A stretch of 64,000 nucleotides of DNA. It comes from Chiua virens (taxonomy: Eukaryota; Basidiomycota; Agaricomycetes; Boletales; Boletaceae). The notes beneath the pieces were generated by a model. That model did no database searches. It had not been told where the DNA came from and saw only the letters and a program-made list of their open reading frames with translations. Shown here piece by piece: positions 54,496 through 64,000 of this stretch. The first letter of the stretch is position 1. Every line of letters begins with the position of its first letter. Where the stretch lies: positions 558,001 through 622,000 of the forward strand of contig JAHNUO010000012.1 in assembly GCA_019787685.1 (NCBI GenBank). Reading direction: 5' to 3'. The position numbers were made by a program, and so were the translations under genes.

Positions 54496-55552
54496 GAATG
54501 AAAACGCACCACCAATCTGCCTATGAACTGACTTAGAATGATTGCCATCTCGCAGACCAAAAAGATACGTACTGGGTTATTCCGATGGAGTCACTGTCGT
54601 GGGTATGCGGTCTGATATGATCATGGTCACAGAGGAATGTATTCATACCTATCCATTCAGTTTGAGTATCCTTCCTTTTTGTGAGGAATCGGGCGTAGTG
54701 CGAGAAGGTGCGAGCTGGATTTAATGATGGTAAGCCCTCGTTGAAATGCGTAAACAACACCCCAGTCCACTACCATTTAGGGCGTGCCAACCCTGGTCGT
54801 GGTTGGTTATCGGCCAATGATCTCATTGAATCTAAGTATTACTTGTATTGATGAGTCCTTATGGATAGCAACCCCAAAACGTTTTCTTCAATTTGAATCG
54901 CGGTATGCCCCGGTAACAACATGCTTCTACTTACTTTCGATCGGCCTTGGGCTTGCTCTTCCCATCTGTGGCTACATTGGGCGTACCATACGTATCCGGG
55001 TCATATGCATAGGGTTGCATCAATGAAATTGTGTGGTCTTGCCAGTGAAATGGAAGTCAAGTAATCTGTAGATCCTTGAATGAGATCAGCTGCCGACAAC
55101 TAACCACCTAAGGGTGAAATCACCCGTCTTCAGCGCTTAGCGCTCAGCTTCGGAAAAGTTTCTTCAAGAGAATCACATGATTGATAATTCACATCACACG
55201 GAGTTCGCCGAGTCGTTATACATGAGGTTTTCGAATTTGAGCGGTTCCTTACCCTGACATTACTCCGACAATTTAGAACGACTCGATAAGTTCAAGGGAA
55301 CACCAACTTCCGGTTTGATTTTGACTGATGGCCGATGAGCCCTATGGGATGTCCCGAAAAACGTTGATTCTTGCCAGAGTCAACCCCTCAACTTCCCGTT
55401 TTTAGAGTTTAGTATTCTGCAACCGTCTAGACGATGACGTCTGCGACCGCTTTGGCGGGCGAGATAAAGGAGCGGTGAAAGGTCAACGGCCTGAGCATCA
55501 CCCTAGCTTTACCCTCATCCATATCGTCGTTTCCTTTCATTATCTTCTAATC
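54496..55552 (+). promoter_or_regulatory. Region between paralogs C and B; conserved upstream sites of B
   Basis: C (-) and B (+) are divergent with about 1 kb between. Near B, TGACGTC (55435-55441) and GAGATAAAGG (55461-55470) match the sites upstream of A in order and spacing. No other gene is recognised. Confidence 0.45.
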
Positions 55553-57131
55553 ATGGTCCAGGACAGTTATGTCAAAGTGGCGTGCGTACAACCCTTAGCC
55601 ATCGAAGTTGCCCGTCCGAATCGGACTAACGAAAAATTGCAGAGTCATGGGTGCCACTGGCACAGGTACGTTTCGTTACCAGCATGTATGGCATCTGAGT
55701 TCACGATGTTTTCCAAATCGAAGGAAAATCCAATGTGTGTCTTACAGCCTCCCCTAAATTCTACTAACGCTCTTTTTCCCTACAGTTTATCCGACGTCTC
55801 ACCAACGACACTAAGATCCATATCGGCCACAACCCCGATTCCGAAACCTCCGACGTCCAGGCGGCCTATTATACAGATGCGGAAACTGGCCGATCCGTCA
55901 TGCTAATTGATACCCCCGGCTTCGACGATTCTCGGGAGGGAATCACGGATACTGATATCCTACAGAAAATTATCGACTTCCTGCAGCCGAACAAAGAGTA
56001 AGTGAATTTGATTGAACATGTGTTTTGTGACGAATCGAAATCTCCAGGGAGGGGAAGAAGCTAAACGGACTCATCTACATGTACCGCATCTCCGATCCTC
56101 GCATGGGGGGTCTTGCCAGGAAGAATCTCCGAATGTTCCAAGCTTTGTGCGGAGAGAAGAGTCTGCGTAACGTTCGTATTGTCTCTACCTACTGGGATCG
56201 CGTTACGGAACAGGAGGGCCCCCAGCGAGAGGAATACCTAAAGGAAGGCGCTTTCCAGCCTCTCCTCGCCTCTGGAGCTAAGATGTGCCGCCATTCTAAC
56301 ACCGTCCAATCTGCTCAGGAAATTATGGCCGAGCTTATCCCTCTCAAAGCGGTCAGCACTCAGCTCCAGGACCAGGTCGCAGACGGAAAGAAATTAAGAG
56401 ACACGGACGCCGGTCGTATTATCAACAAGGACATCGAAGAACTGAAGAAGAAGCATGCCGAGGAGCTAGTGAACTTGAGGATGGAGATGGAGGAGGCTGC
56501 ACAAGAACGCGACGAAGCTCTGAGAGCTGAGTTGGACGCTGAGCGAAAGGTCCTGGAGGAAAAGATCAGGCGTGCCGAGGAGGACCAGATGCGCTTGAAT
56601 ATGACGATCGACACGCTCCGTGACGAACAAAAGACAGCACAGGAGGAATTGAAGCATTTGAAAGCCTTGCTCGACAAGGAGACTACGAAGCTGCAGCAAG
56701 ACCTTGCGCAGGCACAGGAGGATGCACGGCAATTTCACGCCCAGCTCGATCATGCAGAGAGGCAACGCTTGCAAGATCTCGCCAATAAGAAACAGCGTAG
56801 GGATATGAAGAATGCCGCAATGAAGAAGAGGGAGGAGGAGGAAGCTCGAAGAAGACAGCAAGAGATGGAACGACTTGTAACAGAGGCTGAGAAGAATGCG
56901 GCGATGCTACAGCAGCGTATCGCAGCGATCGAAGCCCAGAAGCGTAAAGCGGAAGATTATGCCAACCGCGGAGTGTTCGGCCGATTCTTCTCTGATGTTG
57001 GCTCGGTTACCGATGGGTGGGCAGAAGGAGGGGGAAGATTAGGCGGACCCCTCGGGAGCCTGATCGGTGGCTTTGTCGGGCTAGGGGTGTCTCCTCTCGT
57101 GGCTTTCAAGAGGGCAGTTGTCGGAAAATGA
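55553..57131 (+). CDS. P-loop GTPase/coiled-coil protein, paralog B (intact)
   Basis: Exons 55553-55581, 55643-55665 (23 nt), 55724-55734 (11 nt), 55786-55997 and 56048-57131 join to 452 residues. G1 is AVMGATGTGKSN, split over two microexons; G3 is IDTPGFDDS; the G4-like block is VSTYWDRV. Residues about 230-390 are a continuous Glu/Arg/Gln coiled coil (RAEEDQMRLNMTIDTLRDEQ). The C-terminus is RGVFGRFFSDVG, then GGPLGSLIGGFVGLGVSPLV, Gly-rich and hydrophobic. A branch-point-like CTAAC lies in intron 3. It is close to paralog A in sequence and serves here as the intact reference. The family resembles AIG1/septin-like GTPases; the function is unknown. Confidence 0.85.
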
Positions 57132-57533
57132 GATTTGATATTCCTGATTTTCTACCGATTTTACATGGCAGTTTTCATTCCTCCATGATACGAACGTTGG
57201 CAATATAGTTACAAAAGTGAGCGAAATGTGAGGATAGCGGTAGGATAAGGCGATGGATGTATCGGTGCTACTCGCGATGCAGTCCTCTCGACTTCGTGTA
57301 CGCAGACGATCAATGAGTATGTTTAATCGGAGAAATTTGTAAATTTCTCGAGATAAGTACAATCATATTTTTTCACAACATCCTGAGTCAGAGTACAGTA
57401 CGAGGGCTGACTGATACAACAAACCCCAGTCGAACGACGAGTCCGACTATTCGTACAACACTTTCCGCACACGCACACCGGTCTCAACCCCAATTATCCC
57501 TCTAGATCACGCATAACCAATCCCGCCCGTTCG
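57132..57533. other. Tail-to-tail intergenic, no gene
   Basis: About 400 bp between the stop codons of convergent paralog B (+) and calcineurin A (-). Only 3' UTR sequence is expected. Confidence 0.5.
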
Positions 57534-60233
57534 TCACGCCCCCTCGTACGCCCCGTACCTCTTGGACGACGTCCTCGTCGTCGTCACCTTCCGCCGCGTC
57601 TCCACCACCCGCTCCGACGTCCGCCTCTGTGGCAGCACCATATTCACACCCGTATCGTCGCTGTCGCCCTCTTCTTCGAGCCTGCGGATCTCCATGCCGA
57701 GTTCTTCGAGGTCGTTTGAGTTGCGACGGCGCATGCTTGGGGCGGGGATGACGGGGTAATCGGTGTCAGCGGGCTCGAACATGGGAAGACGCTCGTTGGC
57801 GATATCGGAGCGACGTCTGGTGTGCGTCAAGTCAAGTTTAGAACAGGATAGGTTCCGAATGCATCGAGGACGACATCGTCACGGAGGGCAGAGGGGACAC
57901 CAAAGATGTGTATGCAAGACGTCAGTTCAACGGAGAACATGAGAAAGAAATCATGAGATCACGAACGCGTCTGCAAAAGAGCGAATAAAATGTTGTCCGT
58001 GGTGTGCAGTAGTAAGCATATCTGGACCTCTGTTGTCCTCGACGGGGATGGCGGACAGCTCGGAGGCGTTCTCTGCTTCCTCTCTGTAGGAGAAAAAGTG
58101 AGTCGTGTGAACCATCAATCAAGATTGAAAAGCCTCAAAGGATGAGTGAGGGGATATATCATTACTTGTCCGCAACCAACATGTATCGCAACTGAAAACC
58201 ACATTCGTGACGCACCTCAGAAGCTGGAACACCCGTTGCATCTTCCCGACCGCCAAAATCTTGTTCTTAATCTGCTGCTTTCTCGCTGCGATCTCGGGAG
58301 GCGGCAGCGCAAGATCGACGGCGAGGTCCTCTTCGTCGTCCATGTATTCAAGCTCCTCTGGACTGCAAGTCGCGAGGATCGCGAGAAGCATCTCCGTGAC
58401 TAATTGCATTCGAGAATTCAGGTCACAAAAGCTGACACATTTTCAATGTAAAATGCAACGTACTTTTTGCGCCGACGAATGGCAGACTCCATGTGAAACC
58501 GTCCATAAAGTTCGGCAGCCAATACGGATGACTACTCGAGTTGAACTGTCTGATCGTGATGTTCTTGTTTGCATACTTGATGATGGCACCGCGGTTGTGG
58601 TATACATCGAGGTAATTGGGTGCGCTGAAAACGGTAATGACACAAGGGAACTTTTTGGTCGGCGTTTTGCGGTACATCATGTATCTGGAACGTGCATGGG
58701 TAACACAGTCGAAAGAAATGACATGAACGTACCCTGCATCCTGAGCCTCGTGCCCTCGTACAATCCCAAGAAGGCTGTTCCGCTCAAGAAACTTGCAAGC
58801 TGCTTCATACCTTCCACAACGTCATTCATTGTTCGTCATACAGATACACACTCGAGTAATGAGGCACATACGTGTAATAGAACGAACAGCCTCTCGTCGC
58901 ATTGTGTTCGAATGTCGTGCCTGGCGGCAAAGGAGGACCGTGTTGGGAAGGCTCGTGTTCGTATCCGAAATTCGCGACTGGGTCCGACCACAGCAAGTCA
59001 CACAGCAGTCCACTAGATCCGGGCTCCTGGAAGCGATCAAGCTGCGCGTGGCGCCATCAATCAGAAGAGTCTGAGTACAACCCTAGAATGAAAATGGGCC
59101 ACGACGTACTCGTCTAAGGTCATCCAGTGTGATGAGTTCGGGTGAGATGCCCCCGTGAACACAAAAGAATCGATTGTCGACGAGGGCAGCGACGGGTAGT
59201 GCATTGAACGACTCCAAGCATGCCTCGTAAACTGCCTGAGAGTATTTGTGGAGACCTGCCAATAAGGAGGTTCGTCATAATAAGGTCACGCTGTAACCAT
59301 TTGGTGAGGAAACGCGTACATTCACGCTTGAAAGTGAAATATTCCGTCAAGTGACGACATTCGTGATTGCCACGAAGAAGGGTGATATCTTTAGGGCGCT
59401 GTATTTTGAGCGCGTAGAGGTATAACAGACACTGAAAGGTACGATGGATGTGTTTCTGCGAGTGAATGAAACGTAGATCGAAAGGATCCGCACCTCTATT
59501 CCAAAGTTTCCCCGATCGACGTAATCGCCAAGGAACAGGTACGAGCTATCAGAAAAGCTCCCCCCAATCTCGAAAAGTTTCATGAGATCATACTGTGGCA
59601 AGCCAAGGAAGAGCACGCTGATCAATCTATCTGTGAGGCATTGATGATAGACAACGACTCACGTATTGACCGTGTATATCCCCGCATACTACGATGAGAT
59701 GAAGAATGGCACGCGATCTGTCAGTCGTAGGAAGAAAGGACAGGAAACAAACGCACTCGTGACAGGACTCCCTATGTTGACTAGATTTGGTTCGCGAGAT
59801 AGAATCGATGTTGCTTTGGAGAGAATGTTCAGGGCCTGCTTCTCTGTCAACTTCCCTTCCTTGAGGAAATGTGTCTTGATAAACTCGACGTTGGGCAACA
59901 TATGATGATCGCCAGGTGGGCCGTACTCCCTGATAAAGAGCTGGTCGTCGGTTGGCGTCCAGCCCACAAGTTGCGGAACCTGTACACAAGAACACAACAG
60001 AAAAAGATGGTCAATCAAACTGCGATCGTCCCGTCGTGCCGAATGCGACGGGATCCAGAGTGTCATGAGAGACTGACATTGGGCATTGCTCGTTCTTTCA
60101 AACTTACTCCGAGTGGGTTGTCAATGGGATTCCATTGAACACCACCAGGAAGAACGGGATCGTGATCTTGCTCGTAGGGCGGTGGGTTTGCATAGTGCGA
60201 GTGATTCTGGTAGTATTCCTGGTTGGATGACAT
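57534..60233 (-). CDS. Calcineurin A-type Ser/Thr phosphatase catalytic subunit (PP2B)
   Basis: Start [20 protein letters not shown] at 60233. Blocks in order: [36 protein letters not shown]; metal site [90 protein letters not shown]; calcineurin B-binding helix [20 protein letters not shown]; then a regulatory tail with [10 protein letters not shown]. All metal ligands (D, H, D, D, N, H) are visible. The stretch [15 protein letters not shown] after NFGYEH is longer than in classical calcineurins. At least ten exons; small ones near 59,650 and 58,120 fit about 50-60 bp introns. It dephosphorylates targets such as Crz1/NFAT-type factors in response to Ca2+/calmodulin. Intact as far as seen. 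Confidence 0.9.
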
Positions 60234-61786
60234 TCAGATCGTCGTAAGGGGTATCCGCTACTGGGTATCGGTCGTCGTGGAGTTCGTCGTCGTGGACAGC
60301 GCTCGCCAGCGTTGGTGGTGGAAAGCTATGCGATTTAGGTTTCTTGAGAGTAAGCACTTCCTTGTTCTCATACTGCCAGCACAGCGCTCAACTGTCAACA
60401 CCGGACTCCGCATATTTTTCCTTCTGAAACCATCGTTGTCACCGATGAAGCGTGTAGCGGGCATCTAATTGGTTAGGACAAGTTCTGCATGCGTTTGACT
60501 TGCACTGTCTAGTTGACCATCCACTGGCATAACAGGCTCGACCATATCTTCGCCCGCACTGTGCTCGTTCTTCCCGTTCCAATTGCTGGTGTTCCGGGTT
60601 AAACCTCACACAGCGTTATCTCTCTCTAGACACCCAAATCTTGCACTGTTTCATCTTCGTCATGAGGCGCTTCATCATTCCGACGGCACGGCAAGTCAAG
60701 AGGCCCGGTTCCTGTACAAGCAACATGTGTTGCAGAATGCTTCCGCGAAATGAGTGTCACAAGGCGACTACGGCCCCACGGCGCTCGGAACAAGCCTACT
60801 TTCACAGGTGGACGTTCTCCACAGCATTTCCAATCCTTGCTGCTCCTTCGGGGTATCTAACCCACCCGAGTGACCCCCGCTACCCTGGTCCTCAACCCTG
60901 CACCCGTCATCATCGGAAGATAATACTGCTTCGCCCAATGATCATTGTGACTGGGCTTGCCCTTCCCTTCACGGCGGGTGGCTTTGAAGATATCAAGCGC
61001 CAGTCCGGTGATCAGAAACGCTATGTCATGCGCCGCTGAAGCATCGGAGAAAACTTGCACTGTATTCTACTTTGCTGCGAGAGCCAGGCGGAGCGTAGGA
61101 ACAACGAACAACTCAATGCCTTGGCATCATCGAAACCACGAAAGGGCCGGTTGGAAGAAAAAGACAGCTCATATGTAGGCACGTTCTGCGGCAGAACAAT
61201 TCAGATTCAAAATGATACACGGAATGACATCAGGGTACGTTCCGTCAACTTCTCCGGATGAGTCGGGACGAGTGTTTCAAGTGTGGTGTTATCTCGTCAC
61301 CCTCACGGGAAACGGCTCACCGGTCCAAACATCTAGGAGATAGAGAGCATCTGGAATACCAAGGATCTTCTATGATTGTCCGCGCCGTCTGTGGACAAGA
61401 ACCAGTTGTCGTGTTCCCTGACAGAGCATGGTACCTCGGCATTATATGTAAACTTGCAGAGACACGAAGTTTTCAGCAGAGACCTGTAACCCAGAGGTAC
61501 GTCTTGTGCGATTGTGACGCCAGTATATTTACAGCAAGCGTTATCACGAAGCAAAGAATAAAGACGGGCGCGGAGCGTGGCTTCAACGCCCAATTTCGAG
61601 ATAGCGTACTCGTGTAGTGCTTTACTACTGTAGTATCATTTCCTGCAATTGATTTGTCTGTACACTGCATGCACTTTTGAGTAAGAATAGGAATCATAAT
61701 GGTGGCTAGTAAACGTGGCAAGTGTTACTCACGGTTTTGCAAACAACCAACTGCGGTACTGCGGACTCTCCAAGACCACAGTGATC
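60234..61786. other. No gene recognised
   Basis: About 1.5 kb between divergent calcineurin A and the AGTRAP-like gene. Frames at 60,641-61,039 and 61,258-61,617 have no motif I know. It may hold both promoters and an unrecognised short gene. Confidence 0.4.
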
Positions 61787-62544
61787 ATGGCAGACTTTAT
61801 GCAAGGACTCGACCCCGGAAAACTCATCCTATCTGGCGCTGTATGCACCCCATTCTCCTCGTAAACACCCTGACGACCCAACCGTCGTTTCTAGACGCTC
61901 GCCTTCCTCATCAGCCCATTTTCCGCACCGTCGTACAACCTCCCCATCTTTTTATTCGGTGCGCTCGTCCATGAAAGCAGCGATGCGTTCCAATCACTCA
62001 AGCTCGTAAGTCCTCCTCATCCCTTACCCCTCCCTCACTCACCGTCGTCCAGTTCGCCGGCCTCTTGTCAGCCTCCAGTCCTTTTCGACATCATCTGGGT
62101 GTTCAACAACGAGCAAAACACCCTCGTCAGACTCCTCTTCATCCTCTTGTGGCTGCTCAAAGTACCCTTTTCGCCTCAGATGCCGAGTCAGAGCGCTCAC
62201 CCCTCGTTCAGATCCCCACCACGTTGACCGTCGTCACCTCCCTCCGCCAGCGGGGCTCCCAGTTCATGGGTATCGGCGCGGACGTCCATGGACCCTACTG
62301 GTGAGTCCACCTCTGACCCATCACACCCGTCGTTGATGACCCCACCACAGTCTGGTCCATGCCAGGCGGCTTCACCTCGTCCGGCCGTGACGGCTACCAG
62401 GTCGTCAACGACGAACCCCCACGTACCAACAACATCATACCTCGGGGACCGCCCGTACCCCCGCCCAAGGCGCCATCGTCGATCGTAGTGCCGACGCCGC
62501 AACATGCGCCAGGGGTTCAACCCGGAAACTACCAAAACGCGTGA
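61787..62544 (+). CDS. AGTRAP-like small membrane protein, apparent frameshift
   Basis: Exons 61787-61840, 61895-62005, 62053-62161, about 62211-62318 and about 62369-62544 encode MADFMQGLDPGKLILSGA, hydrophobic segments (TLAFLISPFSAP, LPIFLFGALV, VLFDIIWVFN, LVRLLFILLWLLK), SLRQRGSQFMGIG, then WSMPGGFTSSGRDGYQ and a Pro-rich tail ending NYQNA. Fungal proteins of this shape carry the AGTRAP domain (angiotensin II receptor-associated protein, a Golgi/vesicle membrane protein in animals). In exon 3 the frame of FAGLLSAS must shift by one base to reach VLFDIIW, so there is one extra A near 62,078. It may be a real lesion or a sequence error. The function in fungi is unknown. Confidence 0.6.
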
Positions 62545-63409
62545 GACCAACTTTGATGCCAGCGTCGTGGCGGACGTCGAGGGACATGTGGGCGCAGAGA
62601 ATCGTGTGGTTTGTTCTTTTGGTTACTACCTGTTTAGAAATCCATTCACGGTGTCATTCACGTCATGTTCATCGCCCTTGTTGGTTTGGTCAGGTGATCA
62701 TCCGGGTCTTCCCCCTCGAACCTCTACTCGTTTCGGCATGTATGCATTGAACAGAGACAATCGGCTGAGAACGTGAGATATGGGCTAGTATCGGGACATG
62801 CCTGCAAACTATACTTGCGTAAATTTCGCTGGTTATACATACTATCATTCACATGCACATCAAATGACCATCTGTCGTGTTTTTGTCCTCAACGTGCTAC
62901 TATGTGTGACATGCAGGCATGCTATGTTATGCACATTGCACATAGTACGTCCAATGATATTCTACATAGTAACTTGTGCAATTGACTACAAACTTCAAGT
63001 TCCCATGAACCTCGTTGCTCCATCGCTCTCCTCGTCCGTTGCTCTCGTTCGCCGCTACTTGCTTCAATTTCTCTCCCTTGGGCAATGGCAGGGGTAAGGC
63101 ATACTACCCGCCCGGGTCTCGAGTCCGGTACCTGGCGGGTATTTGACTCCCCTAGCCCGGATGGTATCGGATGAGTGCCAACCATATACCTGGCTCCTGT
63201 AGACTCCACACGACGCGTTTTTAAGTGTCTGAAATGGTCTTGGTAGAGCCATAGTGACAACGTAGCGAGCACTCTTGCTTGTACTACTACATAGTATGGT
63301 GCCGACTACGTATGCTGTAGCTAGATAGTGCAAGGCAGAGAAAACGATGAAGAAACAACGAAGCGCAGCAGAGCACTTGAGCAGAGGAGGTGGCAGCAAA
63401 GAGAAAGCC
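62545..63409. other. No gene recognised
   Basis: Between the AGTRAP-like gene and the stop of paralog D. Short frames only, with no motif. Confidence 0.45.
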
Positions 63410-64000
63410 CTAGTCTGTGATAAGCCCGTCTATAACCTCCGCCGCCGCCTCGTAGGCAGCTACCATATGCATCTCCGCCATATGACGCGCTTCCTCCGCC
63501 CTACGACGCGCTTCCTCCGTTTTACGCATTTCCTCCGCCCAATGTGCTTCCTGCGCCCTACGCTTTTCCTCCGCCCAACGTGCTTCCTGCACCCTGCGCC
63601 CTTCCTCCGCCTGACGCGCTTCCTGCACCCTACGCGCCTCCTCTACCCTACGCGCCTCCTCTGCCCTACGACGCGCTTCCTCCGCTTTACGCGCCTCCTC
63701 TGCCTTGCGTGCTTCCTGCGCCCTGCGTGCTTCCTCCGCTTTGCGTCCTCCTTCCCTCCTACGGGCTTCTTGGTCCCAGCGCTGTTGCCAGTTGGCAGCA
63801 TCTTTCAGGCGCTGTTGCTCAGCATGATCGAGCCGGACGCGGACTTGCTGTGCATCATTCTGCGCTTGCGTACGGTCTGCCTGTAACTTCGCAGCCTCCT
63901 CGTCGAACGAGATTTTCGAACGCTTCAATTCCTCCTGTGTAGCCTTTTGCTCATTGCGGAGCGTGTCAACTTTCTTCCTTAATTGTGCCTGGTCCTCTTC
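63410..64000 (-). CDS. P-loop GTPase/coiled-coil protein, paralog D, C-terminal part
   Basis: The frame is open to the window end. It starts EEDQAQLRKKVDTLRNEQKA, then EELKRSKISFDEEAAKLQAD and VRLDHAEQQRLKDAANW, aligning with the coiled coil of paralog B. After that it departs: about 12 copies of a degenerate AEEARR/VQEARR unit (about 63,470-63,750), then EMHMVAAYEAAAEVIDGLIT and a stop at 63410. It lacks the Gly-rich hydrophobic tail of B and C. The G domain should lie beyond base 64,000. Confidence 0.7.
   Translation of the reverse strand, partial: EEDQAQLRKKVDTLRNEQKATQEELKRSKISFDEEAAKLQADRTQAQNDAQQVRVRLDHAEQQRLKDAANWQQRWDQEARRREGGRKAEEARRAQEARKAEEARKAEEARRRAEEARRVEEARRVQEARQAEEGRRVQEARWAEEKRRAQEAHWAEEMRKTEEARRRAEEARHMAEMHMVAAYEAAAEVIDGLITD

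Overview
This window is nuclear DNA of a basidiomycete fungus, most likely an Agaricomycete. The genes are broken by many 45-75 bp GT-AG introns, including microexons of 11-23 nt. The recognisable gene families (REV3, calcineurin A, a multi-exon P450, an NYN-domain protein, basidiomycete-type membrane proteins) are fungal. The repeats are chromodomain Ty3 elements, a Helitron relic and a PIF/Harbinger element, as found in mushroom-forming fungi. No bacterial operons, ribosome sites or CRISPR arrays are present. I cannot name the species.

Left single-copy block (1-18.5 kb): a broken metallophosphoesterase (-), REV3 (catalytic subunit of DNA polymerase zeta, -), a divergent DUF4536/DMAC1-like small membrane protein (+) sharing a 95-bp promoter with REV3, a partial membrane protein (-), a decayed P-loop GTPase/coiled-coil gene (paralog A, +), an NYN-domain nuclease-like gene (+) and a cytochrome P450 with two apparent 1-nt insertions (+).

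Transposon nest (18.5-52.2 kb): a Helitron relic meets a minus-strand Ty3 chromovirus E1 (20,033-36,896). E1 is interrupted by a complete plus-strand relative E2 (21,212-29,051, TSD GAAAC), by a solo LTR of its own family (29,351-30,037, TSD GTTGT) and by a solo LTR of another family (32,746-33,358). To the right lies a PIF/Harbinger element (ORF1 +, transposase -). Its ORF1 is split by a non-autonomous LTR element, E5 (38,023-50,180, TSD ACGT). E5 carries a gag-like ORF and, antisense to it, a spliced Zn2Cys6/coiled-coil gene. The 3' LTR of E5 is itself split by a 6.4-kb Mutator-like element (43,139-49,541, 10-bp TSD) filled with GAC/GTC-rich hairpin repeats around a 1.1-kb foldback.

Right block (52.2-64 kb): GTPase paralogs C (-) and B (+), a calcineurin A catalytic subunit (-), an AGTRAP-like membrane protein (+) and the end of a fourth paralog D (-), which runs off the window. 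Paralogs A, B, C and D lie on both sides of the nest, so this looks like a local gene-family cluster pushed apart by transposons.

E1 and E2 carry the full retroelement toolkit: gag, a -1 slippery site, protease, RT, RNase H, integrase, chromodomain and a C-terminal double zinc-knuckle tail. The primer-binding site matches the element's own predicted mRNA 5' end, as in Tf1-type self-priming. Nonsense changes in both elements, and all six differences between the E2 LTRs, fit C-to-T/G-to-A change at CpG. All gene models are read by eye; exon edges marked uncertain need RNA evidence.
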